The notes under the pieces: model-generated
Databases searched by the model: none
Seen by the model: only the letters and a program-made list of their open reading frames with translations
What the model was told of the DNA's origin: nothing
Shown: positions 1 to 11,496 of the stretch, piece after piece
How positions within the stretch are numbered: position 1 is the first letter of the stretch
Layout: each line of letters starts with the position of its first letter
DNA from: Trema orientale
Lineage: Eukaryota; Streptophyta; Magnoliopsida; Rosales; Cannabaceae
Assembly: GCA_002914845.1 (NCBI GenBank)
Contig: JXTC01000054.1
Location: 477,700-541,699, forward strand
Direction: 5' to 3'
Length of the DNA: 64,000 bases
Position numbers and translations under genes: made by a program

Positions 1-80
1 ATGCATATGAGAAGCTCTAAAAGAGAGATATTGTATTGGCTTTAAAGTTTAAACCAAGTGAATTACATTCTCTTATGCAG

Positions 81-1232
81 ATTCTTGGAGGAAAATGGTG
101 GGAAGGGCAATATGTGATGAACTTGGAATCGCCATGATTGAGAATTCACCATCTGCCCAAGGTTAAATCCTACTCTATTGTGTGTCCTTGTTTTGTTATG
201 GAATTTACTCTTGTTTTTATGCCATTGTTGACTACTGGTGTGGCAATTTAAACAATATGCGGTAATCTTGTAGTTTTGGTTAAAAAGCTCTTTCCATTAT
301 GAAACTTACAACTTTCCTGTCCCTTTCTTTGTATGAATACTCTTGTTTAAAACAAACTTACTTAACAAACACAGCTAGAACAATACATTTATTCACCTAG
401 AATGTATAACGACATTTGAAATAGGGATATTACAAGGACTTGGAGGAAAACATGGGTATTGATTTTAATACTTGATAGGGAATCTATACGAACATTTTTT
501 TTTTTCAGTTTCTTAAGTACCTTAATCGAAGTAAATATGGATAAACCCTTAGGCGTCCTATCCCATTAAGCATTTATGAATTTCATATATCAAGATTTTG
601 GTTTCTTGAACTATTACAATTCTTAGTTTGGTCCAGTTTTAACAAAAGTTAGGGCTTCTTTGACTCTGTCAGGAACTATGCTAGGCTATTATCCAGTAAA
701 GTGTTGTATTCCAAAATGGCAATAGCAAAACAGAAAATCTTGCTTTGTCTTTAAGTATTTTGATTTACAGTTTCAACAAAAGTTAGTGCTTCTTTAAATA
801 TTACGTGATACTATATTAATCTTGCACGAGTTACTAGAAGAAGATCAAGCCTCAATTGCATATAATACCTGCCTAACAACTTTATTTGATAAAAGTGAAA
901 ATAACTCACTGGTTTTGTATTCTTCCTGTTGTGAATCAACTTTTTAAAAAATATTTCCCTTATATAAGCTATAATTCCGTCATTCTTGACCAAATAAGTT
1001 TCCCTTTTGTTTTCATGTTGTGAAAAAGGAACAGAAGATCGAGTAGTACCAACTTATTCTTCATTTATGACTTTTTGTGGGAAGTGGAAATGCAATAGGA
1101 AGAGTAAATAAAAAACTTCTTAACTCAATTTTTATACCCTCCTCTCATGATGACAATCCTCTTCCCGCAGAGTCCCTTTTCTCCAGAGGGGTACTGCAAA
1201 ATATGTACGAGCCCCTTCTACTAATGTTAGAG
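81..1232 (+). CDS. Two candidate internal exons of an unidentified gene
   Basis: Two short stretches look like spliced exons on the plus strand. The first (81-161) follows a TTATGCAG acceptor and ends at a GT donor. The second (1171-1232) follows TTCCCGCAG and ends at GTAAAT. Both are open in one frame, and their phases agree: the first ends with one base of a codon and the second starts with two. The predicted peptide includes VGRAICDELGIAMIE in the first exon and FSRGVLQNMYEPLLLMLE in the second. I do not recognise the family. The gene would start left of the window, and no clear last exon was fixed, although an open stretch follows at about 1430-1600. Chance splice-like signals in AT-rich DNA are a real alternative. 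Confidence 0.3.
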
Positions 1233-1239
1233 GTAAATG

Positions 1240-2055
1240 CTAATAACTAATAGCAAATTATTACTGCAATCTTTTTAGATTTTGGCGGTTGTTCTATTTA
1301 ATTAATTTTCTTTTTTAAATTCGTCCATTACTTTTATCGATTTATCCAGTATCCAGTAAATCACACACACTACTATTTGGTCACTACTATTTGGTCACCG
1401 CGTGATCCTTTATTATAGATTATTTTAGATCTTGGCCTTCTGTTTTCAGAGATTTTACGTCACTTTTCTTGGAAAGAGGTCAATATCAATAAATGCTACT
1501 CCAAGAAGTACCTACATGTCTGTTGATTCAAAACTTACATTCAAGTGCTTGAATGCGGTCATTTTTTTTTCTCTTTCCCTACCTTTTTTGCACTTAAGTT
1601 AATTGTCATCTTACACCTTAATTCCACAAGTAATTATTGATTGTCTTGAAACTTTTCTGGAATTTGTCACAAACTAAATATTAGCATATTAAATGCATAT
1701 ATGTTGTATACTTAGACTGTTTGACAATCCCCATTTATAATGTTGGGTTTCTAAGATCTTGTTATTATTACTACGTCCCATTAGTATTTTGTTCCCTTGT
1801 GTTTTCTTCAATAGCTATACTTAATTAACCGGTCTTACCAAGTTTCAAGTTTAAATAGTTATGTCATTTTGTTCAAATGACTAAATCAAAATCCAAGAAC
1901 ACGGAGACCTCTATATACATATTTGTCTAAAATTAGGAATACTCTCAAGACATTTATTTTCGCCCGCAACTGGGAATCAGAGGGTGATGATAATTAAAGT
2001 TGATATAAAATTGGTTAAGACCACGTGCGAAGCACGTCTACCTGTCTAGTATATT
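1240..2055. other. AT-rich intergenic DNA, nothing firm
   Basis: No recognisable gene, RNA or transposon end was seen apart from the possible open stretch at about 1430-1600 noted with the candidate exons. A short direct duplication, CACTACTATTTGGT, occurs near 1369-1396. Confidence 0.4.
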
Positions 2056-2060
2056 GAAAA

Positions 2061-2125
2061 GTCTTGAGAAGTCTTGAGAAGTCTTGAGAGCTAGAATTTT
2101 TGCTCAGAGTCTTGAGAGCTAGAAT
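2061..2125. repeat. Short tandem repeat GTCTTGAGAA
   Basis: Three back-to-back 10-bp units GTCTTGAGAA/G lie at 2061-2090. The last unit plus the following GAGCTAGAATT is repeated again at about 2109-2125. Confidence 0.75.
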
Positions 2126-2129
2126 TGTG

Positions 2130-2480
2130 ATTAGGTTATCATATTCCTTGTCAAGTTGTTGCTGATGGTTTTTGAGATTGTTGTCCTTTTTTCTATTTGG
2201 ACTTTATTTGCAAGTTGTGTCCATTTTTTAGTTTATTGTCGTTCTTTTCTAGAATTGTTGCATGTTATGTCGTTCTTTCTTTTTTTCAAAAAAGAAAAAA
2301 AAAATGCCATTGCCTGTCGAATTCTAGGTGATGTCATTTTAAATACTTCTGTTTTCTTTTTTTTTTTTTTGCCGTGTCTTGGTATTTTTCATTTTTTAGA
2401 AAAAAAAAATTCTTCTGTTGTAAAATTTTGGCCCCGAATTTATGCAGATATTTCATTATTTACGAATTTAACCTTATGAG
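2130..2480. repeat. GTCGTT-word array, left part
   Basis: T-rich DNA with scattered TTGTCGTTC, ATGTCGTTC and related words. It resembles the array at 4890-5300. The solo LTR at 2626-4862 lies between the two parts, so the array was probably one block before that insertion. Long open frames here are low-complexity phenylalanine-rich readings and are not credible genes. Confidence 0.45.
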
Positions 2481-2625
2481 TTATGCCTTTCGAATTTGAT
2501 GATTTTTATTTTTTTCTGACAAAAGAGCTAATACTGCTCCCTTCCAAGGAGAAAAAAAAAATCCAAGTGGCACACTATTTAAGTTGCAAATTTAGAAGCC
2601 AATGTGGTAAAATGAGTATACCATT

Positions 2626-4862
2626 TGTTACGCCCTACACCCGAGGATGTGCGGCGCATACCTATAAGGTAAGGCCTTATAAATATGCAAGGCATCTATC
2701 TACAATTCACAAAAATAAAGAATAATTAAACTCCAATAAATACCACTAAATCATATACAACCCAATAATTCTATTAAGTCTCCAAATATCAAAAATTAAC
2801 TATACAAAATACATACTGTAATACAACAAATTTGTGATAATTGACATTTTCCAGTCTTCATATTTTCCCAATAAAAATGAATGACTTTCCATTTTTCATT
2901 CACGAACTCAAATGTATCCCAATTACCAAGATAAGTTCTCCCTTAGTGAACCTCTTAACTGACGGTCTTTCATACCTGGGAGGAAAAAATGAAAGGGTGA
3001 GCTCGACAGCTCAGTAAGTAACCAGTAACCTTAACTAGCTGGATCAAGTATATATATATATCCTTTGAAAAGGTTAAATCACATATTTCAAAACAAAATC
3101 AATTTCAAAATATAATAATTTTCAAGATAATCAAATGAGATTGTTTGGAAAGTCACTTTAACAAATACATGAAGTAGGTTTTCAAAATTTATCGTTTCAT
3201 TCTCATTCAATAATCAGTAACACTTTCAAATCACTTCTCAACAGTTTTTGGCGACTATGGCCACACTTAACCCCTGTAACTAGGTCCACATTTACTACAA
3301 TTAACCCTTATAGCCAGGTCCACATTTACTATATTGGCCCCTGTAGTCAGGTCCATATTTACTACATTTAACCCATGTAGCTAGGTTCACATTCAGTACG
3401 TACCGTCCACATTTAACCCCTACGGAATGGGTCCACATTGCATAGTCACTGAAGAGAGTTTCAAAACACATTCATATACAATAACAGTTCGTAAACAATT
3501 TCACTTTTCTCATTACATCACTGTAATTATTCTAAAACAGTTTTCATATAACAATATTCAATAACAATTCCATATTTTAGTATAAATAATTATCAAATAA
3601 ACTCAGAATACTTTTTCAAAAAAAAAATGATTATTTCAGTAAAACAATATTCTTTCAATAGATTAACTCATTTTGCAAAAAGTATATTTTCACTTGAAAT
3701 CATATTATTTAAAAAAATACTTTAGAATACGAGTTTATTAGAAACAATAAAACATTAAATTTTTAGACAAGAAAACTACCAGAAAAGATCAAAGGTTACT
3801 TACCTCGTTCGCTTTGCCTATTTAACCAAAATAATCAACATAACCTCTCAAATACCTATTATCACACAAATCATATATATAAGTATCACAACAATAAAAT
3901 CATACTCTAATTGTACTAAAAGTATTGACTACTTGCCGCCCATGCATCTTCTATAATTTACTCTATAGCTATTCCCAATAATGTCAATTTCTTACGATTT
4001 ATAACAATTCTAACATCTCTCTAAAAATCACCAAACTTAGAAGTCATGTTCTACAAGTCATGGGGTCCTAAAAGTACTAAGAATATAACTATAGGGTCTA
4101 TAGGTAAGCCCCGCACAGTCGGACAAGTCGCAGCCACGTTTTGCTAAAAGTATCCAAAGTTTCAGATTTTTTTCAGATTCATAGTACTCACTTCAATTGG
4201 CTATAACTATCTGGTTATAAGTCCGTTTTTGACAAATTATATACCGTTAGAAAGATAATTCGATAAGCTTTCCATCATATCAAATATGACCTAATCAGAC
4301 TAGTAAAATTCCCTGAAAAGCCACTCGTAATCTCTGCTGTATTTTTACATCTTAGCCCAAAACTCAAAAATTCATAACTTTCTATTTACCAAACCAAATC
4401 ACTTAAAATTTGTCTTGTTTGAATATTTATATCAATAGACTTTATTTTATATCAGATTCATCATAATAGTTCATAAATTATTTATAGGCAAATTAAAACC
4501 CTAACTCTAGACATGCAATTCTAATCCCCAAAATCAAACTAAGACATAAAGCTTAATTGGTTAAGAGTTTATTACCTTAGGAGTGAGTCTCAATAATCTA
4601 TAAGAAAAGCTATCTTCATCTTCTTCTTTTTCTTCTACCAATTATAGAGTCGTCTCTTCTCTCTTTCTTTAAACAGAGCGTACGTGTAGAAACTGATAGT
4701 AAAATTAAATCCTTAGGGTTTCTTAAATGGACTAAATATTAATGTACTAAATTAACCCCAAATATTCTATTTAAGTAAGGGCTCTTTTGTCATTTCTTTT
4801 ATCTTCATATTATTTATTTAATACTACTAAATCCTTTCTTTTTTTTTCATACGGTTGTCACA
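2626..4862 (-). mobile_element. Solo LTR, same family as the element at 37-45 kb
   Basis: This 2.24 kb sequence aligns end to end with both LTRs of the element at 37388-44773. On the plus strand it begins TGTTACGCC and ends GTTGTCACA. It is flanked on both sides by the 5-bp target duplication CCATT (2621-2625 and 4863-4867). No internal region is present, so it is a solo LTR, the usual product of recombination between the two LTRs of one element. The strand given matches the orientation of the two-LTR copy. It is non-coding and old. Confidence 0.9.
3255..3440. repeat. 34-bp tandem motif inside the LTR
   Basis: Four to five imperfect copies of a unit of about 34 bp containing CCCCTGTAGCTAGGTCCAC followed by ATTTACTACATTTAA. 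The same array occurs inside the other two LTR copies at about 37995-38190 and 43160-43350, so it belongs to the family. Confidence 0.8.
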
Positions 4863-4884
4863 CCATTATTAATTTCCTATTTTC

Positions 4885-5300
4885 TTGTCGGTATTAATTG
4901 TGGCCGTGTCTTGTGCATTGCCCTTAATAAAATATGTGACGCTTTAAAAAATAAAAATGAAAAACAAGTATTTCTGTCATTTTTTTTCAGTTTTAGCTTC
5001 TTCATGTTATTGTCGTTCTTCATATTATTTCGAATATTATCCTTTTCATAGTTTATTGTCATTTTCTTTCCATAGTTCATTTCTGTCCGACTCTTATTGG
5101 AAAGTAATGTCGGATTTTCAAATATTGTTGTCGTTTACTTAACTGCTCGTCGTTTTGCATTTATTATCGTTTTCTCAAATGCTTGTCGTTTTCCGATTCT
5201 TAGCTTCTTGTCGTTTTGTCATTTTTGTCGTTTTTAAACTAGGGTCGTTATCTTTGTATAGCACTGTCGTTTTGTCAATCCATTGTCGTTTGTCTCGATA
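4885..5300. repeat. GTCGTTTT-word array with period of about 19 bp
   Basis: The word GTCG followed by T-rich sequence recurs at 5130, 5149, 5166 (as ATCG), 5185, 5210, 5227, 5244, 5266 and 5285. Spacings run from 17 to 25 bp with a mean near 19. It behaves like a decayed minisatellite. Related blocks occur at about 14.0-14.6, 21.65-22.08, 23.15-23.37, 29.65-29.87 and 58.9-60.1 kb, each in a spacer on the 3' side of a P450 unit. Confidence 0.7.
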
Positions 5301-5309
5301 TCGCTTTAT

Positions 5310-6100
5310 GTTGTGACTTGTGATCATTCTGTGTCCCTAGTGCCTATTAATACCGACAATTTATTTAATCGCACGGCACGCACAACTACGGGAAGATCAA
5401 AAGGTTCAAATCAAACCTATTTTATATTTTTGAAAAAGAAAAAATCTAAACTCATATGTCGTTCGTAATCTCTAGCGTTCTAAAATAATAATAATAATAA
5501 ATACATAAATAAAATTAGCCACTCTCTCTATGGAAGCAAAAACTTGAGGATGGTGATAAAAATCGAATTAGCAGACGGGATTGAGAGTCTTCAGTTCAAC
5601 TTGTCGTTTGCAGCTTTTTCTTGTCGTCAAATGCTCATAAAGAATGAGGTACGGACTAAATGCTACTTTCTCTGTACTCAAATGGTATCTGCTCCAATCT
5701 AAGTAGATTGATTTTAAAATTTAGAGCTTTATTTCAAAAGAAAAAGTAACAGTACATAACAAAAGTCAACGGCTTAGTTGCCAATATAATAGGTGATTGA
5801 CTTCTAATTCTAATAATAGAGAACAAATAAAATAAAAACAGAGGTGAGGCAAGGAACTCAAAAAAGAAAAACAGAGGAAAACAGAGTCATATTCAGAGCA
5901 CTCTTAGGTTCTATTTACCCTTTTTATAGAACTTAGCTAAGGTCAGACGCGCGCTTCACTAGACATGTCTGACACATCTTAGTAATTTGAGCCGCGCAAC
6001 TGATAGTAATGCCGCTCTTACGCCAATAAGGACTCTAGGTAATGGCAAGACATGGACAACTACAAGAAGAGTTATGGCAAAAAATGAATCACTTGGTAAT
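5310..6100. other. Duplicated P450 3' flank
   Basis: The stretch from about 5560 resembles the downstream flank of gene A at about 10890-11250. Shared features include AGCAGACGG, AATGAGGTACGGACTAAATG and the following 'gtgattgacttctaattc' stretch with purine-rich AACAGAG words. It is therefore a copy of the P450 3' flank. It is cut at 6100 by the copia insertion and carries no gene. Confidence 0.55.
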
Positions 6101-7089
6101 TGTTGGGGATAAAATGGAAGAATGGACTCAGCGGAGAGATCAGACAGATACTAGGTACGACAAAACATTCGGGATACCAGATGGATCAATCTTATAGAAA
6201 ACACACGCTCAAGAAACCATCATTAAAGCAATAACAAGACACCAAGAATTATAGTGGTTCAGCCATAAATCGGCCTAAATCCACTCTAGCGTACCACAGT
6301 AATATTATTGATAAACAATAATACTTAGATTACAAGGTAATTCTCACACAATAATTTTCCCAAAAAGAATTATGACAAACCCAAGTGTTTCACTCTCTCT
6401 CTGTCTCACAAATTCTCTCTGCCCATCCTTCTTCTTTGTCTATTTATCCAAAGAAGAAGCCTCATATAAGAACCCAGAAAGAATCAAGCAAACCCTAGTG
6501 TTTAACATTCACTCTTTGCTCTCCACCTCTTTCTGTATTTTCTTATTCTCTACCTCACTACCAGAGAATACGCTTCGTCTCTCTATCTCTTTAGAGGAGA
6601 CTTGCAGCCCCTTGTATGCTACATCGTGAGATGTGTTCTGATGGTTCTTTTCCTCTGATGATTGTTATTCACCCACACACGTACTTATAGAATCATATCA
6701 AAATGGTTCTCCTTTTCTGGACTAGAAAACTCTCCTCTCATCTCTCCTTGATTGCCCAATTACAGAGATGACCCATAAAGACTCTCCACCCACTTTCTTA
6801 ATTGTAATTAAGCCTATTAATCTACCCACTCAATTACAATAAAGAAATCCAGAACCTTTACATTATAGTAAAGCCTATGAATGGTAATACCAAGTCTCTA
6901 CGCGGTTTCCTGATTGTCATGACATATATATGGAATGTCTTGATAAACTGATCCTCCAGAAAATTTTCTTTTCTGTCGCGACACCCGTATGGAATGTCGA
7001 GACAAACCTGATTCTCTATGTAATTATCTTTCTCCATCATGACAGCCTGTCTGACTGTCATAACATTGAATGTCAAAGCTAAATTATCA
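6101..7089 (-). repeat. Copia LTR (3' LTR)
   Basis: Pairs with 8322-9310 at the same length. It contains the GTGGTTCAGCCATAAATCGG block seen in many plant copia LTRs. Confidence 0.8.
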
Positions 7090-8321
7090 CAAATCTCTAC
7101 CTAGCTTTGAATTCAATGTTCCACTGCTACTGCTTTAGTACCCTAGCTCAGTGCTATGCTTACTGATCAAGATCAAATGAGCCTTGAACTTGATTATTGC
7201 AGCATCCTGGAGTTTCTACAGCCTTGTGCCCTCTATCCTTGGCTTCCTCTGAACTAGTCTTTTATCCTTCATCTCATACCCAACACGCCTCTGTGTTGCC
7301 AAGATGAAGCCTCTTCATGTATTGAAGTACATGGATCAGCTGCATGAGAGTCTTCGAGGTTGTAAGCTCCACCTTAATTTCTGAACTCCCATTCTCCTTT
7401 AATCCATTCTCCCAAAGTGCATCCATCAGACTTCAACCAGTCTGATCTTTATCGTAATTCTTCAATCTCGGTCTTGACAGTCTGTCCGACTGTCTCAACA
7501 TCGAATGTCAAAGCCAAATTATCACAAATCTCCACCTAGCTTTGAATTCAATATTTCTTGCTGTTTGATATCTTAACCTACAACTTTCTGGAACGAACAT
7601 TTTCCAGAGACAATAATATAGGCCTCTACCATGTGACAAAATTCTTGAAGCACTACCAAGATTTGCATGACCAAAATCTAGAACTCCTTGTGTTGCATAT
7701 GCCAACCTGTTAAACTCCTAAATAAATTCTTCAAATACAACACAGCCAGACCTTTCTCCCGTACATGCTCCAACCTTTCATGCATCAATTATATTCCGTT
7801 GTCCGTACCGTCATAACACTCTTTTCACCTGTCTTGACGAACATATCTTTGCCACAACAGATTTCTCTACTGATGTGACAGACGTATTCCTGTCGAAACA
7901 AATTTCTCTTCTGATCCGATAGTCACTGCGCTTCTAGTTACAGTTGCTCCATCAAAAAAAATATGACATCCGAGATTCCTGTTACGATTAAAGTGCCTTT
8001 GACTTCCTTCATTACACTGATTGCTCTCTTATCGGGTGTTCCCCGTTCACTGAGAGCTCCATTATTGTGATTTGTCTTTCTCCGTCTTTCACTACGGATT
8101 CTTCATTCTTAGTCTTTCGTGCTTTGGACATGGTACCTTGGAGATCTGCTCTCCAAGAATCGCTTGAGCTCCTTCTGTTGAAACAAGAATGTTTCATCCG
8201 TCTTCTCCAAACTCCCGAAATCTCCATTGCCGTCAAACTGTCGCATCTCAACATCTATTGTCGCCATCTCCAATAAGAAAATCAGAAGCTACATGAATCA
8301 TTCCACGCTTACCGCACCACT
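7090..8321 (-). pseudogene. Remnant interior of the copia element (gag start only)
   Basis: On the minus strand near 8267 the sequence opens with ATG and MATIDVEMRQFDGNGDFG, the usual start of a plant copia gag (UBN2-type) protein. The reading soon degenerates. The rest of the interior is non-coding. At about 7450-7544 there is a second copy of the purine tract and the first bases of an LTR, so the interior is rearranged. Confidence 0.6.
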
Positions 8322-9310
8322 TGTTAAGGATAAAAGAGAAGAATAGACTCAGCGGAGAGATCAGACAGACACCAGATACGACAAAATATTTGGGATAGCA
8401 GACAGATCAATCTTACAGAAAACATATGCTCAAGAAACCACTATCAAAGCTATAACAAGACACCAAGAATTATAGTGGTTCAGCCATAAATCGGCCTATG
8501 TTCACTCTAGCACACCGCAACAATATTATTGATAAACAATAATACACAGATTACAAGGTAATTCCTACACAATAATTTCCTCAGAAAGAATTATGACAGA
8601 CCTAAGTATTTCACTCTCTCTCTATCTCACTAATTCTCTCTACCCATCCTTCTTTTTTGTCTATTTATCCAAAGAAGAAGCCTCATATAAGAACCCAGAA
8701 ACAATCAAGCAAACCCTAGTATTTGACACTCACTCTTTGCTTTTTACCTCTCTCTGTATGTTTTCATTCTCTGCTTGATTACTAGAGAATACGCTCCGTC
8801 TCTCTATCTCTCTAGAGGAGACTTGCAGCTCCTTGCACGCTACATCGTGAGATGTATTCTGATGGTTCTTTTCCTCTGATAGTTGTTGTTCACCAACACA
8901 CGTACTTATAGAATCATACTAAAATAGTTCCCCTTTTCTGGACCACGAAACTCTCCTCTCATCTCTCCTTGATTGCCCAATTACAGAGATGATCCATAAA
9001 GACTCTCCACCCACTTTTTTAATTGTAATTTAGCCTATCAATCTACCCAGTCAATTACAATAAAGAAATCCAGAACCTTTATATTATAGTAAAGCATATG
9101 AATGGTAATACCAAGTCTTTACATGGTTTTCTGATTGTCATGAGATATATATGGAATGTCTTGACAAACTGATCCTCCAGAAAATTTCCTTTTCTGTCGC
9201 GACACCCGTATGGAATATCAAGATAAACCTGATTCTCTGTATGATTGCCTTTCTCCGTCATGACAGCCTATCTGACTGTCATAATATTGAATGTCAAAAC
9301 TAAATTATCA
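8322..9310 (-). repeat. Copia LTR (5' LTR)
   Basis: Pairs with 6101-7089 in order and length, including the shared GTGGTTCAGCC and CTGTCGCGACACCCGTATGG blocks. Confidence 0.8.
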
Positions 9311-9504
9311 TAGTAATAATCATGATATTACCTATATTACATTCTTTTTACATGGTTCCCAATACAACAAATATGCTTTACTCCACTCATCCTACTCCTG
9401 AGTTTCTAACTTTTTCCATTTTTGTGATGAGGTGGTATAAGGAAAGAGATGCTAATTTAAAATTGAAAAAAATTTACTTCATCTTTTCTAGTGATTTTTC
9501 AATT

Positions 9505-9813
9505 GGGGACAGATCATAAGCTATAGGAATCAAGTGTAGAACTTGTTTTCTTGTGAGTGCCCCGGCAAAGGCCTCTATCATGTCTAAATCTTCATGTTTC
9601 ATTCCATTATGGAGTTACCAATCAAAATGATGCAACGGAACGCAAGGAAAAACTCGACATTGATGAGAGTTAACAACATGCATGGGCATATTATCCTTCC
9701 TGCACCAAATGGGATATACTCAAAGTTGTTGCCCTTGAAATCAAAAGGGCTATCAAGTTACCTCTCTGGTATAAATCTTTCGGGTTCAGTCCAATCTAGG
9801 ATCTCTTCCCGTT
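9505..9813 (-). pseudogene. P450 exon 2 fragment (CYP71D-like)
   Basis: This stretch aligns with the last part of exon 2 of gene A, from the tail back through the heme loop to just before the PERF region. The heme region still reads close to GRIICPCM, against GRRICPGM in gene A, and is followed by INVEFFLA. The A/C-type loop places it in that subgroup. The start of exon 2 and all of exon 1 are absent, the frame is broken, and the copia element lies immediately on its 3' side. It is a dead remnant of one more tandem copy. Confidence 0.8.
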
Positions 9814-9933
9814 ATATTTAGTAATGTTCCATTTTTTTAAGGAAACAAAAAAGAAAAGAAAAATCTTTCGTGCTTACTTTAAATGTGGTAGATTATTATC
9901 GTCGTTTTTCATTTCCCGTTCTTCTCCGAGTTT

Positions 9934-10595
9934 AGGGATAATATTACTTGTATATTTTGTATTTTGACACTTTGTTCAAATTATACATTGTGTTTTGGTT
10001 ATTATCAACATTGGCCTTTAGATTTAAAATCTGTTATTTATACGTATTCTGACACTAATTTAGAGTAGTTAATTTACTAAGATGCCATTTAAAAAATTGA
10101 AAATAGATCATATAAAAACTGATCCGAGAATTAGTTTATTAACGGTATCTTGGTAAATTAACTGCTCTAAATTGGTGTCAGTGTATAAATTGGTAACAAA
10201 TATTAAATCTGAAAGTTAATATTGATAATAAAGAAATTTAGGTAGATGACCAAAATTTTAAATTTGATTAAGTAGAAGTCCACGTTTTAAATTTTATAAC
10301 TAAATATCCAAGTATATATATTTTTACACTTGGTAGATACACATATATCTACCAATTTCAGTTACTGTACTGAAATGCACTGAGTATATAATTTTTTATA
10401 CTTGGTATATAAAATTTTACACTTAGTATATATGCATATACCGGACACTTTGCTATAACATTTGACAAAGGGACATTTATTGAAATTGGACCTAAAATTT
10501 GGTCATATTTTTATAAGCCCTTGATAATAACTAAAACACAAAGTACAAACTGAATAAAATATCAAAATACAACGTATAAAAGTGATATTATCCCT
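9934..10595. mobile_element. Foldback DNA element with long inverted arms
   Basis: The ends are AGGGATAATATTACTT and its inverted counterpart ending TGATATTATCCCT. About 75 bp at each end pair as inverted repeats. A second pair of arms further in (about 9990-10085 with 10145-10235) also pair, around TGACACTAATTTAGAG. The right half carries an extra insert at about 10250-10503. Long arms suggest a Mutator-like non-autonomous element, but no target duplication could be fixed. It sits inside T-rich GTCGTT-type DNA. Confidence 0.65.
10250..10503. repeat. Dispersed AT-rich repeat, copy 1
   Basis: Shares order and sequence with 26515-26770 in the gene B intron, including AAATTTGATTAAGTAGA and TTTTATAACTAAATATC. 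The ends here, GACCAAAATTTTA and TAAAATTTGGTC, are inverted, so it is probably a small MITE nested in the foldback element. Confidence 0.6.
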
Positions 10596-10734
10596 CTAGT
10601 TTATTGTCATTTCTTTTTATTATTTATTTTTCCCTGTAAGCGTGTGACCGTGACTCACTCCCAATTTATATGGACCGTTGATTTAAATCACACAACAGTC
10701 ATAAAAAGTACAGGAAAATCAAAGCCCATACTCC

Positions 10735-10828
10735 ACACTCCCTCTCTCTCTCTCTCTCTCTCATCAAAGCCCATACTCCATTCACTCCCTCTCTCTCTCT
10801 CTCTCATCAAAGCCCATACTCCACTCAA

Positions 10829-10866
<38 letters not shown>
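10735..10866. repeat. (CT)n microsatellite with interspersed 18-mer
   Basis: Three CT runs are separated by copies of ATCAAAGCCCATACTCCA, making a compound minisatellite with units of about 50-60 bp. The open frame through it is repeat-driven. Confidence 0.9.
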
Positions 10867-10872
<6 letters not shown>

Positions 10873-11496
10873 ATAATTTAATCAATGGAAGCAATGGAAT
10901 TGAGCAGACGGAGACTCCACTCCAACCTGTCGTTTGTTACATTTTCATGTCGTACAATATGCTTAAAGAATGAGGTACGGACTAAATGCTACTTTCTTTG
11001 TACTCGATTCTGTTTGCTCGAAACCGAAGCTTGCTTTATATTGATTTTAAATTTAGAGCTTTTTTTTTTATTTATTTCAAATGCAAAAGTAATAAAGAGT
11101 AACTTTATTGTTGCCACCATCACAAAAGGCAATTGAGTAGTTGTATTCATAATAAGTGATTGACTTCTAATTCCAATAATTGAAAAAAAAGAAAGAAATA
11201 AAAAACAGAGCGGATGCAGGGGAACTTAAAAGAGGAAAACATATCACAATTAGGACGATTCATATTAGAAACTTAAATCTGCAAGATAACCCTTTTTCAC
11301 ATGTTCAATGGACAATAATTATGGTAATACATATACTACATGCTTTTTATTTTTACATGGTTCTCAAAACAAATAATGCTTTACTCCACTAACCACACTA
11401 GTGAATTTCTGACTTTTTCTATTTTTTGTAATATGGAGATACAAAGAAGAGATGCTAGTTTAGCAATTAAAAGAAAAGGAACATACATTTGTCTCA

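Larger units (their letters stand above)
6101..9310 (-). mobile_element. Decayed Ty1/copia element with two LTRs
   Basis: Two direct repeats of 989 bp (6101-7089 and 8322-9310) run TGTTGGGGAT or TGTTAAGGAT to AAATTATCA on the plus strand and flank an interior of only about 1.2 kb. Read on the minus strand, a purine-rich tract containing AGGTAGAGATTTG lies just before the 3' LTR (6101-7089), and a copia-like gag start lies just after the 5' LTR (8322-9310). Most of the coding interior is missing. What remains is broken, and no protease, integrase or RT was recognised. The sequence GTAAT occurs next to or near both outer ends, but the target duplication is not certain. LTR divergence is clear by eye, so the copy is old. 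Confidence 0.8.

Noticed and set aside
2156-2725. Open frames of 80-107 codons in T-rich DNA
   Set aside because: They are phenylalanine- and lysine-rich low-complexity readings across homopolymers, and one runs into the solo LTR.
10644-10973. 109-codon frame
   Set aside because: Its middle is a serine-leucine reading of the CT microsatellite.
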